NCBI RefSeq assembly: GCF_003609775.1
Contig: NZ_AP018049.1
Span: forward strand, 992,001 to 1,056,000
Direction: 5' to 3'
Source: Prevotella melaninogenica
GTDB lineage: Bacteria; Bacteroidota; Bacteroidia; Bacteroidales; Bacteroidaceae
Length of the DNA: 64,000 bases
The position numbers and the translations under genes were made by a program. The notes below the pieces were generated by a model. It was not told where the DNA came from and made no database searches. It was given only the letters and a program-made list of their open reading frames with translations. This document shows positions 36,578 through 45,773 of this stretch, one piece after another; the stretch's first letter is position 1, and every line of letters starts with the position of its first letter.

Positions 36578-36757
36578 ATATTCTTGCAATAATATACATT
36601 AATAAAGCTACGTATCTGAAAAACAAAGACTATTATCAAACGATTTTTATATCTACGCTAAAATACACTCTTCTACATCTCAAATTAACCCACAAAAGAG
36701 ACTTTGAAAGACACGAAAACATAACAAAACAAGTTCGTTTATTTCCGTATAATTTAG

Positions 36758-36765
36758 TACTTTTG
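36758..36765 (+). promoter_or_regulatory. -7 box of the 5'-nucleotidase gene
   Basis: TACTTTTG at 36758-36765, 22 nt before the ATG; -33 weak. Confidence 0.55.
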
Positions 36766-36787
36766 CAGCTGAATTAAAAATAAAGTT

Positions 36788-38536
36788 ATGAAACTTTCAA
36801 CAATATTACTTTCCATCATGTTAGGACTCAGTTCTTCAACTATGGCACAACAGAAAGATATTACCATCAAACTTATCGAAACAACTGATGTGCATGGTTC
36901 TTTCTTTCCATACGATTTTATCACTCGAAAGCCTAAGAGTGGTTCTATGGCAAGAGTCTATACATTAGTAGAAGAGCTGCGTAAGAAGGATGGGAAAGAC
37001 AATGTCTATTTATTGGATAATGGTGATATCCTACAAGGTCAGCCTATCTCCTACTACTATAATTACGTCGCACCAGAGAAGACTAACATCGCTGCAAGCG
37101 TGCTTAATTATATGGGGTACGATGTTGCAACGGTTGGAAACCACGATATTGAGACAGGACACGAAGTATATGACAAGTGGTTTAAGGAACTTAACTTCCC
37201 TATTCTTGGTGCAAACATTATCGACACAAAGACCAATAAACCTTATATTCTACCTTATTATACTATCAAGAAAAAGAATGGTATAAAGGTATGTGTCATA
37301 GGTATGTTGACTCCAGCTATACCTAACTGGTTGAAAGAGAGCATTTGGAGTGGTCTACGCTTTGAAGAAATGGTCTCTTGTGCCAAGCGAACTATGGCAG
37401 AAGTGAAGACGATAGAAAAGCCAGACGTTATTGTTGGTTTGTTCCATTCTGGCTGGGATGGCGGTATAAAGACTGCAGACTATGATGAAGATGCATCTAA
37501 GAAAGTAGCCCAAGAAGTACCAGGTTTTGATGTTGTTTTCTTCGGTCATGACCACACTCCACATAGTTCTATCGAAAAGAATAGTATAGGTAAAGACGTC
37601 ATTTGTCTGGACCCAGCTAACAATGCACAACGGGTAGCGATAGCAACATTGACTCTTAGACCTAAGACTATCAAAGGGAAACGTCAATATACTGTGACGA
37701 AAGCAACTGGAGAACTCGTTGACGTGAAGGATCTCAAGGCTAACGAAGCTTTTATTCAACATTTCCAACCAGAGATTGATGCTGTAAAAACATGGAGCGA
37801 GCAGGTAATCGGAAGATTTGAAAATACTATCTATTCAAAAGATAGTTACTTCGGCAACTCTGCTTTCAACGACCTTATCCTCAACTTGGAGTTGGAGATT
37901 ACTAAGGCAGATATTGCTTTCAATGCACCTTTATTATTCAACGCATCTATCGAGGCTGGTCCTATCACAGTTGCTGATATGTTCAATCTTTATAAGTATG
38001 AGAACAATCTATGTACCATGCGTCTGACTGGTAAAGAGATTCGTAAGCATCTTGAGATGAGTTATGATCTGTGGTGTAACACGATGAAAAGTCCTGAAGA
38101 CCATCTACTTTTGCTCTCTAATACACAGAATGATGCACAACGTTTGGGTTTTAAGAACTTCTCATTCAACTTCGATTCTGCAGCAGGCATAGATTATGAA
38201 GTGGATGTCACAAAGCCTAATGGTGAAAAGGTTCGTATCCTTCGCATGAGTAATGGAGAACCATTTGATGAGAATAAGTGGTACACAGTAGCAGTTAATA
38301 GCTATCGTGCTAATGGTGGTGGCGAGTTATTAACCAAGGGTGCTGGAATCCCACGTGACTCTTTGAAGAGTCGAATCATTTGGGAGAGTCCTAAGGATCA
38401 GCGCCATTATCTAATGGAAGAAATAAAGAAAGCTGGTGTCATGAATCCACAGCCAAACCACAACTGGAAATTTGTTCCAGAAGCATGGACCGTTCCTGCC
38501 GCTGCACGTGACCGCAAACTTCTTTTTGGAGAATAA
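36788..38536 (+). CDS. Secreted 5'-nucleotidase / 2',3'-cyclic phosphodiesterase family protein
   Basis: A 582-residue periplasmic nucleotidase of the UshA/CpdB type. Signal peptide MKLSTILLSIMLGLSSSTMAQ. N-terminal metallophosphatase domain: ETTDVHGSFFPYDF, DNGDILQG, GNHDIETG, GHDHTPHSS give the two-metal site. The C-terminal 5'-nucleotidase domain contains MFNLYKYENNLCTMRLTGKE and AVNSYRANGGGELLTKG. It likely recovers phosphate and nucleosides from outside nucleotides. Which nucleotides is unknown. It may be cotranscribed with nudC, 97 nt downstream. Confidence 0.92.
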   Translation: MKLSTILLSIMLGLSSSTMAQQKDITIKLIETTDVHGSFFPYDFITRKPKSGSMARVYTLVEELRKKDGKDNVYLLDNGDILQGQPISYYYNYVAPEKTNIAASVLNYMGYDVATVGNHDIETGHEVYDKWFKELNFPILGANIIDTKTNKPYILPYYTIKKKNGIKVCVIGMLTPAIPNWLKESIWSGLRFEEMVSCAKRTMAEVKTIEKPDVIVGLFHSGWDGGIKTADYDEDASKKVAQEVPGFDVVFFGHDHTPHSSIEKNSIGKDVICLDPANNAQRVAIATLTLRPKTIKGKRQYTVTKATGELVDVKDLKANEAFIQHFQPEIDAVKTWSEQVIGRFENTIYSKDSYFGNSAFNDLILNLELEITKADIAFNAPLLFNASIEAGPITVADMFNLYKYENNLCTMRLTGKEIRKHLEMSYDLWCNTMKSPEDHLLLLSNTQNDAQRLGFKNFSFNFDSAAGIDYEVDVTKPNGEKVRILRMSNGEPFDENKWYTVAVNSYRANGGGELLTKGAGIPRDSLKSRIIWESPKDQRHYLMEEIKKAGVMNPQPNHNWKFVPEAWTVPAAARDRKLLFGE

Positions 38537-38633
38537 ACAAGAAAGAAGTAGTTGTTACTTTAAAAGAACTAACACAATTAAAGGTTAGAGTTCAAGATTA
38601 AAAGAATTAGGCAAAGTATTAAAGCTGAGACTG

Positions 38634-39410
38634 ATGAAGAAGTTCTGGTTTGTTTTCTGCAAAACAGATATCATGCTTAAGAAAGAGAGTGAACATTATA
38701 CCATTCCACTTTCTGAAGAGCCCCCAGTAGCACTACATCCCTGGACACATGTACTGAATGTTACTCCTATGGAGGATGGTACAGAGGTCAAGACGGTCAT
38801 GATAGATCAACCAATTACAGACAATCCTCAGTATGAGATGTGTGGCTTACGTCCATCCTTCTACTACCTTTCCAAGGAACTTTATCTCAAAGCTGGTAAG
38901 TGTCACGAACTACTTTACTGGGATAATAACACTAAGTTCTGTGGCGTTTGTGGTGCTCCGATGAAGATGCACACGGATATCTCAAAACGTTGTACGAACT
39001 GTGGGAAAGAGGTTTGGCCACAATTGGCAACAGCAGTTATCGTCCTTGTACACCGAGGGGATGAAGTTCTTTTGGTTCATGCACGTAACTTCAAGACCGA
39101 CTTCTATGGACTTGTAGCAGGCTTTGTAGAAACAGGTGAGACACTCGAAGAAGCTGTACACCGTGAAGTAGAAGAAGAAACTGGTATTAAAATAAAAAAC
39201 ATTCGCTACTTTGGTTCACAACCTTGGCCCTACCCTTGCGGCCTGATGATAGGCTTCAATGCTGATTATGCAAGTGGAGATCTTCATTTACAGCGCAGTG
39301 AAATATCAAAAGGAGCTTGGTTTACGAAAGACAACCTACCAACCATTCCTGAGCCTTTATCAATAGCACGAATGATTCTTGACGATTGGATAAATAAAAA
39401 ATCAATATAA
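38634..39410 (+). CDS. nudC: NAD(+) diphosphatase (Nudix, RNA decapping type)
   Basis: Cleaves NADH/NAD+ to NMN(H) and AMP and can remove NAD caps from RNA. The 258-residue protein has a zinc ribbon CGVCGAPM...CTNCGKEVWP (four Cys), then the Nudix box GFVETGETLEEAVHREVEEETGI (given here in pieces: GFVETGETLEEA, REVEEETG) and the NudC-specific SQPWPYPCGLMIGF, which separates it from other Nudix enzymes. Followed after 27 nt by the purine permease. Confidence 0.94.
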   Translation: MKKFWFVFCKTDIMLKKESEHYTIPLSEEPPVALHPWTHVLNVTPMEDGTEVKTVMIDQPITDNPQYEMCGLRPSFYYLSKELYLKAGKCHELLYWDNNTKFCGVCGAPMKMHTDISKRCTNCGKEVWPQLATAVIVLVHRGDEVLLVHARNFKTDFYGLVAGFVETGETLEEAVHREVEEETGIKIKNIRYFGSQPWPYPCGLMIGFNADYASGDLHLQRSEISKGAWFTKDNLPTIPEPLSIARMILDDWINKKSI

Positions 39411-39437
39411 ACTAAAGAGTATTTAAACCTTAAAACA

Positions 39438-40742
39438 ATGATGACTTTCTTAGAAAAAGCCCTCGGATTTGATCCCAAATCTATGAAACTCCGCACGGAA
39501 ATTATTGCTGGAGCAACAACATTCTTAACAATGAGCTATATCTTAGCTGTCAACCCAAGTATTCTTGCAAGTACTGGTATGGACAAGGGAGCACTCTTCA
39601 CCGGTACAGCACTTGCTTCTGCTATTGCCACATTACTGTTGGCATTTATGGCAAAGCTTCCCTTTGCACAGGCACCATCTATGGGTCTTAACGCCTTTTT
39701 TGCTTATACGCTCTGTGTATCATTGGGATTCACATGGCAGCAGTCACTTGCTATCATGCTCATTGAGGGTGTTTTCTTTATCGCAATTACATTTTTCAAC
39801 GTGCGAGAGATGATTCTCAATGCCATCCCAACTAATCTACGCTATGCCATATCGGCAGGTATCGGTATGTTCATTGCCTTTATCGGCCTAAAGAATGCTA
39901 ATATTATCGTTGACAACCAAGCTACTCTCGTTGGTCTTGGAGCCTTCACTCCTACCTGTATTCTTGGTATTATCGCTATTTTGATTAGTGGTGCACTCAT
40001 GGCAAGAAACGTTAAAGGATCTCTATTCTGGGGTATTATCATCACAACACTCATTGGTATTCCAATGGGAGTAACAGTTTTTCCAGACAATTGGATACCA
40101 GTATCTGCCCCACAAGATATCAGTCCTATCTTCTGTAAGTTTGATTTCTCATCCTTGATGAACCTCAAAACCATATTGGTAGTCTTCTCACTGCTCTTGA
40201 TTAACATCTTTGACACTATCGGTACACTGATGGGCTTAGCTGACAAGACAGGTATCGTTAAGCCAAATGGCGACATTCCTCACGTTAAAGAAGCTATGAT
40301 GAGTGATGCTATTGGTACAACTTGTGGTGCTATGTTGGGTAGCTCAACACTGACAACATACGTTGAGAGTGCCAGTGGTATTGCAGAAGGTGGTCGTTCT
40401 GGTGTAACAGCATTTACAGTAGGTATCTTCTTCATCATCGCCCTCTTCCTCTCTCCTATCTTCCTGCTCATCCCAAGTGCAGCAACAAGTGGAGCTTTGG
40501 TTATGGTAGGCGTACTGATGATAGACTCTGTGAAGAAAATCGACCTTCAGGATATCACAGAATCATTCCCAGCCTTCATCACAATGATTACAATGGTACT
40601 TTGCTACTCTATTGCTGATGGTATCTGTTTGGGAATCCTCGCTTATGTATTCATGAAGACTTTCACACGCCAGTGGAAAGATTTAAACTGGACACTGATA
40701 GTACTGGCAGTACTCTTTGTCTTGAACTTTATTAAGAGCTAA
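39438..40742 (+). CDS. NCS2 purine permease (AzgA/PbuG type)
   Basis: A 434-residue inner-membrane transporter with about 12-14 helices. The N-terminal pattern EIIAGATTFLTMSYILAVNP and the first substrate motif APSMGLNAFFAYTLC match the AzgA-like branch, which imports adenine, guanine or hypoxanthine with protons. The second motif is DTIGTLMGLADKTG. The gene forms a likely operon with nudC, so both may serve nucleotide salvage. Confidence 0.92.
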   Translation: MMTFLEKALGFDPKSMKLRTEIIAGATTFLTMSYILAVNPSILASTGMDKGALFTGTALASAIATLLLAFMAKLPFAQAPSMGLNAFFAYTLCVSLGFTWQQSLAIMLIEGVFFIAITFFNVREMILNAIPTNLRYAISAGIGMFIAFIGLKNANIIVDNQATLVGLGAFTPTCILGIIAILISGALMARNVKGSLFWGIIITTLIGIPMGVTVFPDNWIPVSAPQDISPIFCKFDFSSLMNLKTILVVFSLLLINIFDTIGTLMGLADKTGIVKPNGDIPHVKEAMMSDAIGTTCGAMLGSSTLTTYVESASGIAEGGRSGVTAFTVGIFFIIALFLSPIFLLIPSAATSGALVMVGVLMIDSVKKIDLQDITESFPAFITMITMVLCYSIADGICLGILAYVFMKTFTRQWKDLNWTLIVLAVLFVLNFIKS

Positions 40743-40768
40743 AATAAAATATATTATTTAACAAGCAT

Positions 40769-40810
40769 CTCCCTATGAGACATAAAGTTACTCATAGGGA
40801 GTTTTTATTT
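40769..40810 (+). terminator. Terminator after the purine permease
   Basis: Perfect 11-bp stem CTCCCTATGAG/CTCATAGGGAG (40769-40779 with 40791-40801) followed by TTTTTATTT. Confidence 0.88.
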
Positions 40811-40887
40811 AACTCACCATAAAATATCAACTCTAAAAGAACATTTCTTTGTCATATAAAGAAAAAGAAGAAAAAACCTTGATAAAG

Positions 40888-40919
40888 TTTGCACAGTTAA
40901 AATAAAATGACTACTTTTG
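40888..40919 (+). promoter_or_regulatory. Promoter of tRNA-Val/tRNA-Tyr
   Basis: TTTG (40888-40891), exactly 20 nt, TACTTTTG (40912-40919). Confidence 0.85.
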
Positions 40920-40939
40920 CAACCGCTTACGAAAAGTAA

Positions 40940-41017
40940 GGGCGTTTAGCTCAGCTGGTTTAGAGCATCTGCCTTACAAGCAGAGGGTCGGCGGTTCGAA
41001 TCCGTCAACGCCCACCA
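40940..41017 (+). tRNA. tRNA-Val (anticodon TAC)
   Basis: Acceptor GGGCGTT pairs with AACGCCC; anticodon TAC at 40975-40977; CCA encoded (41015-41017). Confidence 0.95.
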
Positions 41018-41021
41018 CCTT

Positions 41022-41103
41022 GGGTAGTTTCCAGAGTGGCCAAATGGGGCAGACTGTAAATCTGCTGCTTCTAGCTTCGGTGGTTCGAATCCATCACTAC
41101 CCA
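41022..41103 (+). tRNA. tRNA-Tyr (anticodon GTA)
   Basis: Class II tRNA with long variable arm; acceptor GGGTAGT pairs with ACTACCC; anticodon GTA at 41056-41058. CCA not encoded. 4 nt after tRNA-Val. Confidence 0.95.
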
Positions 41104-41104
41104 C

Positions 41105-41138
41105 AAAAGAGTTGTAATCAGATGATTGCAACTCTTTT
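41105..41138 (+). terminator. Terminator of the tRNA-Val/Tyr unit
   Basis: Stem AAAAGAGTTG/CAACTCTTTT (41105-41114 with 41129-41138) then GCTTTTTA. Confidence 0.82.
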
Positions 41139-41299
41139 GCTTTTTATATCCACTAACATTTAATAAACGGGGGAGTCCTAAACTGGCTCAGTAGAAAACC
41201 CAGACAAAGCATCTCCATGTACATTGTTTTTAACAGACAAAATACTTATTTCCTTTGCAGAAATTCAACTATAATACTATAAGTAGTTTTAGTTTTATG

Positions 41300-41383
41300 T
41301 TACTGTCACTTTTAACATTTCTCATAAACATACTATAAATAAGGTAGTTATAAACACCTCTCGAATGAAAGCAGTGACAGGAA
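41300..41383 (+). repeat. 84-bp inverted-end element, copy C
   Basis: Begins TTACTGTCACTTTTAACATT (one base different from copies A and B) and ends AGTGACAGGAA. The interior is diverged but keeps the length exactly (84 bp). Confidence 0.82.
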
Positions 41384-41818
41384 ATTTTATTTTAAAGAAA
41401 TTAAATTATTATAGTAAACAAAATATAAACACAAAGTTAACAAGCAAAATGTTTACAAAAATCTGCATATTCCAAAATATGGTGTGATAAGCTAAAGCTA
41501 TTACATAATAAGGCACACAGAGAAGCAGAGAGGACGAAGCTTAAAGTAACAGTGGAGAAGACGATAACACAAAGAGCAACAGTGGTTTTCCACACAGATT
41601 AAAATGACTTATAAATATTGTTAGAGCTAAGCCATTTTATTGTGATTTTAAGAGAGATACACCTCACTTTACCAAAAATAATATCGTATGAAGTTTTACA
41701 ATCTCTAAGCGAATGCGCTATTACCAATTACAAAGAGGTGCCGCAGTGAGAGAATATGCTAATTAAGTTTTAGCAGATAAAATCCATATTATTATCCTGC
41801 TCAGACAGATAGATTTAC

Positions 41819-41849
41819 TTGTTTGTATGGGAAAAATTGTGTAAATTTG
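41819..41849 (+). promoter_or_regulatory. Promoter of the T9SS cargo gene
   Basis: TTG (41819-41821), 20 nt, TAAATTTG (41842-41849). It overlaps the upstream TTG that could be read as a start, so the true start must be further downstream (41894). Confidence 0.78.
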
Positions 41850-41893
41850 CACGATTATACATTTTTCAAGGTAACATCAAACGAACTATTAGA

Positions 41894-42577
41894 ATGAAAC
41901 AATATAAATTTAGAATATTTGGTGTGCTGCTGTCTATGTTTCTATCTTCTATAACATGGGCACAGAATTGCCAACCTTCAGGTAAATATACCGATGCAAA
42001 TGGTGAGACCAACACAATTGCAGCAGGTGATACTTATGTTGGATCGGCTCCTTTGACGATTGCGTTTTCAGCTAATCCACCTACAATAAAGGATGCTGCC
42101 ACAAATTACGAATGGCATTTCTTCAATCAACAGAATCCTCGCTCGGCTTTTCTTATCCGTTATGATGAGAACACCGAATATACCTTCACAGAGGCTGGAA
42201 CGACGAGAGTGGTACTTTATGAAATACTGAATGGTGACACCACACGCTACAATGCTATCAGTTTCTCCATCAGTGAGAGTAGTCTACAAATGCCTAATGC
42301 CTTCTCACCGAATGGAGATGGTATCAATGATGTCTATCGTGCAAAGCCTGGATATAAGAGTATTGTAGAGTTTAAAGCAATCATCTTTAACCGTTGGGGA
42401 CAAAAGATATACGAATGGAATGACCCTGCTGGTGGTTGGGATGGCAAGTATAAAGGCAAAGATGTTGCTCAAGGAACTTACTTTGTCAATGTAACCGCTA
42501 AAGGAGCTGACGGCAAAGAGTTCCGCATTCGACGAGATGTCAACCTACTCAGAGGTTACACACAGTCGACAAGGTGA
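41894..42577 (+). CDS. T9SS type B sorting-domain protein
   Basis: A 227-residue secreted protein. The start at 41894 (MKQYKFRIFGVLLSMFLSS) gives a signal peptide cleaved near ITWAQ. A PKD-like beta domain follows (APLTIAFSANPPTIKDAATN; EAGTTRVVLYEI). The C-terminal 85 residues are the gliding-motility-associated type B signal: PNAFSPNGDGINDVY, FNRWGQKIYEW, GGWDGKYKGKDVAQGTYFV. This domain directs export through the type IX system. It is unusually short for such cargo, which suggests a surface or adaptor role rather than an enzyme. Confidence 0.9.
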   Translation: MKQYKFRIFGVLLSMFLSSITWAQNCQPSGKYTDANGETNTIAAGDTYVGSAPLTIAFSANPPTIKDAATNYEWHFFNQQNPRSAFLIRYDENTEYTFTEAGTTRVVLYEILNGDTTRYNAISFSISESSLQMPNAFSPNGDGINDVYRAKPGYKSIVEFKAIIFNRWGQKIYEWNDPAGGWDGKYKGKDVAQGTYFVNVTAKGADGKEFRIRRDVNLLRGYTQSTR

Positions 42578-42766
42578 TGCTAAGTGGGTGATGGGTGATG
42601 AATGATAGGTGGTAATGAATTGTGATTTACATCATTTCTTACCATCAAGAAAACCATTGACACGGAGGAAATCCTCAACACTAAACATTCAACACCAAAC
42701 ACCCAACCCCTATCAATCAACAATTCATAAACACCCAACTTTCAACACCAAACACCCAACAACCCC
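42578..42766 (+). repeat. Low-complexity region with a 20-bp direct repeat before uvrA
   Basis: TTCAACACCAAACACCCAAC occurs twice exactly (42688-42707 and 42741-42760, 53 bp apart), with a further CACCCAAC between them. The left part is a G/T-rich counterpart (GGGTGATGGGTGATGAATG), so both strands of a foldback are partly present. Confidence 0.7.
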
Positions 42767-45595
42767 ATGAATGAGAAAATAGAAGTCTTCGGCGCCAGAG
42801 TACATAATCTGAAGAATGTAGACATAACTATCCCACGCAACTCACTTACCGTCTTCACTGGACTATCTGGTTCAGGAAAGAGTTCACTTGCTTTCGACAC
42901 TATTTTTGCCGAAGGTCAGCGTCGCTATATTGAAACCTTCTCTGCTTACGCACGCAACTTCCTTGGAAACATGGAGCGTCCTGAGGTAGATAAGATTACA
43001 GGACTATCCCCTGTCATCTCGATTGAACAGAAGACAACAAATAAAAATCCTCGCTCTACTGTCGGTACAACTACAGAGATATACGATTATCTCCGTCTAC
43101 TCTTTGCTCGTGCAGGTGAAGCATACTCTTATATGAGCGGTGAAAAGATGGTGAAATACACTGAGGAGAAAGTGGTGGATATGATTATGTCTGATTATCA
43201 AGACCGCAAGATATATATTCTCTCGCCACTTGTTCGCAACCGTAAAGGTCACTATCGTGAACTCTTTGAGCAGATGCGACGCAAGGGATACTTGTATATT
43301 CGTGTCGATGGAAAGGTACAAGAGCTTACACGTGGTATGAAAGTTGACCGTTACAAGAACCATAACATCGAGGTTGTTATCGACAAGATGAAACTCGGTG
43401 GTACGGAGAATAGCACACTACGTGAGCGTTTGGCAAAGACCATTTCAACTGCAATGAAGCAGGGAGAAGGCTTAATTATGATTCTTGATAACGAACGAAA
43501 TGAAGCCAAATACTTCTCTAAACGACTGATGGACCCAGTTACGGGCATTGCTTATAAAGACCCTGCGCCAAACATCTTCTCATTCAACTCACCCGAAGGA
43601 GCCTGCCCTCAGTGTAAAGGTTTGGGTGTCATCGATGAGATTGACTTGAAGAAAGTGATTCCAGATGACAAACAAGACATCCATAGTGGTGCAATAGTTC
43701 CTTTAGGAAAATACAAGAACCAGATGATTTTCTGGCAGATAGACGCTCTCTTAAAGAAGCATAATTGCGACCTTAAGACTCCTGTCAAGGATATACCTAA
43801 GGAAGCTATGGATGAGGTTTTGTATGGTTCTTTGGAGAAGTTGAAGATTGCTAAAGAACTTGTACATACCACCTCCGATTACTTTGTGTCCTTTGATGGT
43901 ATCATTAAGTATCTACGTACTGTTATGGAGAACGATGACTCCTCAGCAGGAAAGAAGTGGGCAGACCAATTTATAGCCGAAGCTCAATGTCCAGAATGTC
44001 ATGGTCATCGTTTGAATCGCGAGGCTTTATCGTATAAAATATGGGATAAAAACATTGCGGATCTTGCAGAAATGGACATCACCGAGCTGAAAGACTGGGT
44101 TGACCATGTTGAGGAACACATGAGCGAGAAGCAGCGTACTATCGCCGTTGAAATCATAAAAGAGATTCGTAAACGTATAAACTTTCTACTCGATGTAGGC
44201 CTTGACTACCTTGCCTTAAACCGTCAAAGTGCCACGCTATCTGGTGGTGAGAGTCAACGTATTCGACTTGCTACACAGATAGGCTCACAACTTGTCAACG
44301 TGCTATACATCCTCGACGAGCCTTCTATCGGTCTTCATCAACGCGATAACGAGCGACTCATAAACTCTCTGAAAGAGTTACGTGACATGGGAAATACGGT
44401 TATCGTTGTTGAACACGACGAAGACATGATGCGTGCTGCTGATTGGATTGTAGACATTGGACCAAAAGCTGGACGCAAAGGTGGCGAGGTTGTATTCCAA
44501 GGTAAACCCGAGGATATGCTTAAGACACACACGCTCACAGCACAATATCTGAACGGTGAACGTGCCATTGAGCTTCCTAAGGAGCGCAGAGAAGGAAATG
44601 GAAAGACCATCCAACTCACTGGTTGTAAGGGTAATAACCTAAAAGATGTGAACGTAACCTTCCCACTTGGCGAACTAATTGTAGTCACTGGCGTGTCTGG
44701 TTCTGGAAAGAGTACACTCATCAATGAGACATTACAGCCTATACTTTCACAACACTTCTATCGCTCTCTGAAACGTCCTATGCCTTACGGAAAGATTGAA
44801 GGCATTAATAACATTGATAAGGTGGTGAACGTTGACCAAAGTCCTATCGGCCGTACACCGCGCAGTAACCCTGCTACATACACGGGTGTGTTCTCTGATA
44901 TCCGCCAACTCTTCGTCAATCTTCCCGAAGCTAAGATTCGTGGTTACAAGCCAGGCCGATTCTCTTTCAATGTGAAGGGAGGTCGCTGTGAGACATGTGG
45001 CGGTAATGGATACAAAACCATTGAAATGAACTTTCTACCCGATGTGATGGTACCTTGTGAGGTCTGCCATGGTAAACGATATAATCGTGAGACCTTAGAA
45101 GTACGTTTCAAGGGAAAATCAATAGCCGATGTGCTCGACATGACTGTCAATATGGCTGTAGAATTCTTTGAGAATGTACCACAGATTCTGCCAAAGATAA
45201 AAGCATTACAAGATGTAGGCTTGGGCTATATCAAGCTTGGACAAAGTTCCACTACCCTCTCTGGCGGTGAAAGTCAGCGTGTTAAGTTGGCAACCGAACT
45301 TGCAAAGCGTGACACTGGTAAGACACTTTACATCCTTGATGAGCCTACTACTGGTCTTCATTTTGAAGATATACGTATCTTGATGGACGTACTACAGAAG
45401 CTTGTTGACCGTGGCAACACCGTTATCATCATCGAACACAACCTCGATGTTATCAAACTTGCAGACTACATCATTGACATGGGACCTGAAGGTGGTCGTG
45501 GTGGTGGTCGTATGTTAGGCTGTGGAACACCAGAGGTTGTGGCAAAGAATAAGGAAAGCTATACTTCCCGCTTTCTTGCAAAAGCATTAAAATAA
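42767..45595 (+). CDS. uvrA: Excinuclease ABC subunit A
   Basis: DNA-damage recognition ATPase of nucleotide excision repair; works with UvrB and UvrC. The 942-residue length is standard. Two ABC modules: Walker A FTGLSGSGKSSLAFDT (residues about 31-46) and VTGVSGSGKSTLINE (about 641-655), signature LSGGESQRIRLATQ and LSGGESQRVKLATE. Zinc modules appear as CPQCKGLG...CPECHGHR and CETCGGNG...CEVCHGKR. Stands alone. Confidence 0.97.
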   Translation: MNEKIEVFGARVHNLKNVDITIPRNSLTVFTGLSGSGKSSLAFDTIFAEGQRRYIETFSAYARNFLGNMERPEVDKITGLSPVISIEQKTTNKNPRSTVGTTTEIYDYLRLLFARAGEAYSYMSGEKMVKYTEEKVVDMIMSDYQDRKIYILSPLVRNRKGHYRELFEQMRRKGYLYIRVDGKVQELTRGMKVDRYKNHNIEVVIDKMKLGGTENSTLRERLAKTISTAMKQGEGLIMILDNERNEAKYFSKRLMDPVTGIAYKDPAPNIFSFNSPEGACPQCKGLGVIDEIDLKKVIPDDKQDIHSGAIVPLGKYKNQMIFWQIDALLKKHNCDLKTPVKDIPKEAMDEVLYGSLEKLKIAKELVHTTSDYFVSFDGIIKYLRTVMENDDSSAGKKWADQFIAEAQCPECHGHRLNREALSYKIWDKNIADLAEMDITELKDWVDHVEEHMSEKQRTIAVEIIKEIRKRINFLLDVGLDYLALNRQSATLSGGESQRIRLATQIGSQLVNVLYILDEPSIGLHQRDNERLINSLKELRDMGNTVIVVEHDEDMMRAADWIVDIGPKAGRKGGEVVFQGKPEDMLKTHTLTAQYLNGERAIELPKERREGNGKTIQLTGCKGNNLKDVNVTFPLGELIVVTGVSGSGKSTLINETLQPILSQHFYRSLKRPMPYGKIEGINNIDKVVNVDQSPIGRTPRSNPATYTGVFSDIRQLFVNLPEAKIRGYKPGRFSFNVKGGRCETCGGNGYKTIEMNFLPDVMVPCEVCHGKRYNRETLEVRFKGKSIADVLDMTVNMAVEFFENVPQILPKIKALQDVGLGYIKLGQSSTTLSGGESQRVKLATELAKRDTGKTLYILDEPTTGLHFEDIRILMDVLQKLVDRGNTVIIIEHNLDVIKLADYIIDMGPEGGRGGGRMLGCGTPEVVAKNKESYTSRFLAKALK

Positions 45596-45639
45596 GATAT
45601 TCCCTATTGGCAAGAGAGAAAGAGTTTTCAATTCTTTTC

Positions 45640-45671
45640 TTTGGATAATTGATAAATTAGTCCTAAATTTG
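45640..45671 (+). promoter_or_regulatory. Promoter of the AGE-family gene
   Basis: TTTG (45640-45643), exactly 20 nt, TAAATTTG (45664-45671). Because the -7 box covers an upstream in-frame TTG, translation must begin later. Confidence 0.85.
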
Positions 45672-45773
45672 CCAAAGTACAGTAGTAGAGGACAGCTATA
45701 CAACGATACAGATTGTCCCCCCTACTTCACTATCCAGCTAAAAATTAAAACATTGTCTATATCACCTAAAATT

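Larger units (their letters stand above)
41139..41893. other. 755-bp gene-free stretch before the T9SS cargo gene
   Basis: Contains the third 84-bp element (41300-41383) and, at the right end, the promoter at 41819-41849. Between 41400 and 41810 I see no credible frame, hairpin or repeat. Confidence 0.6.
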
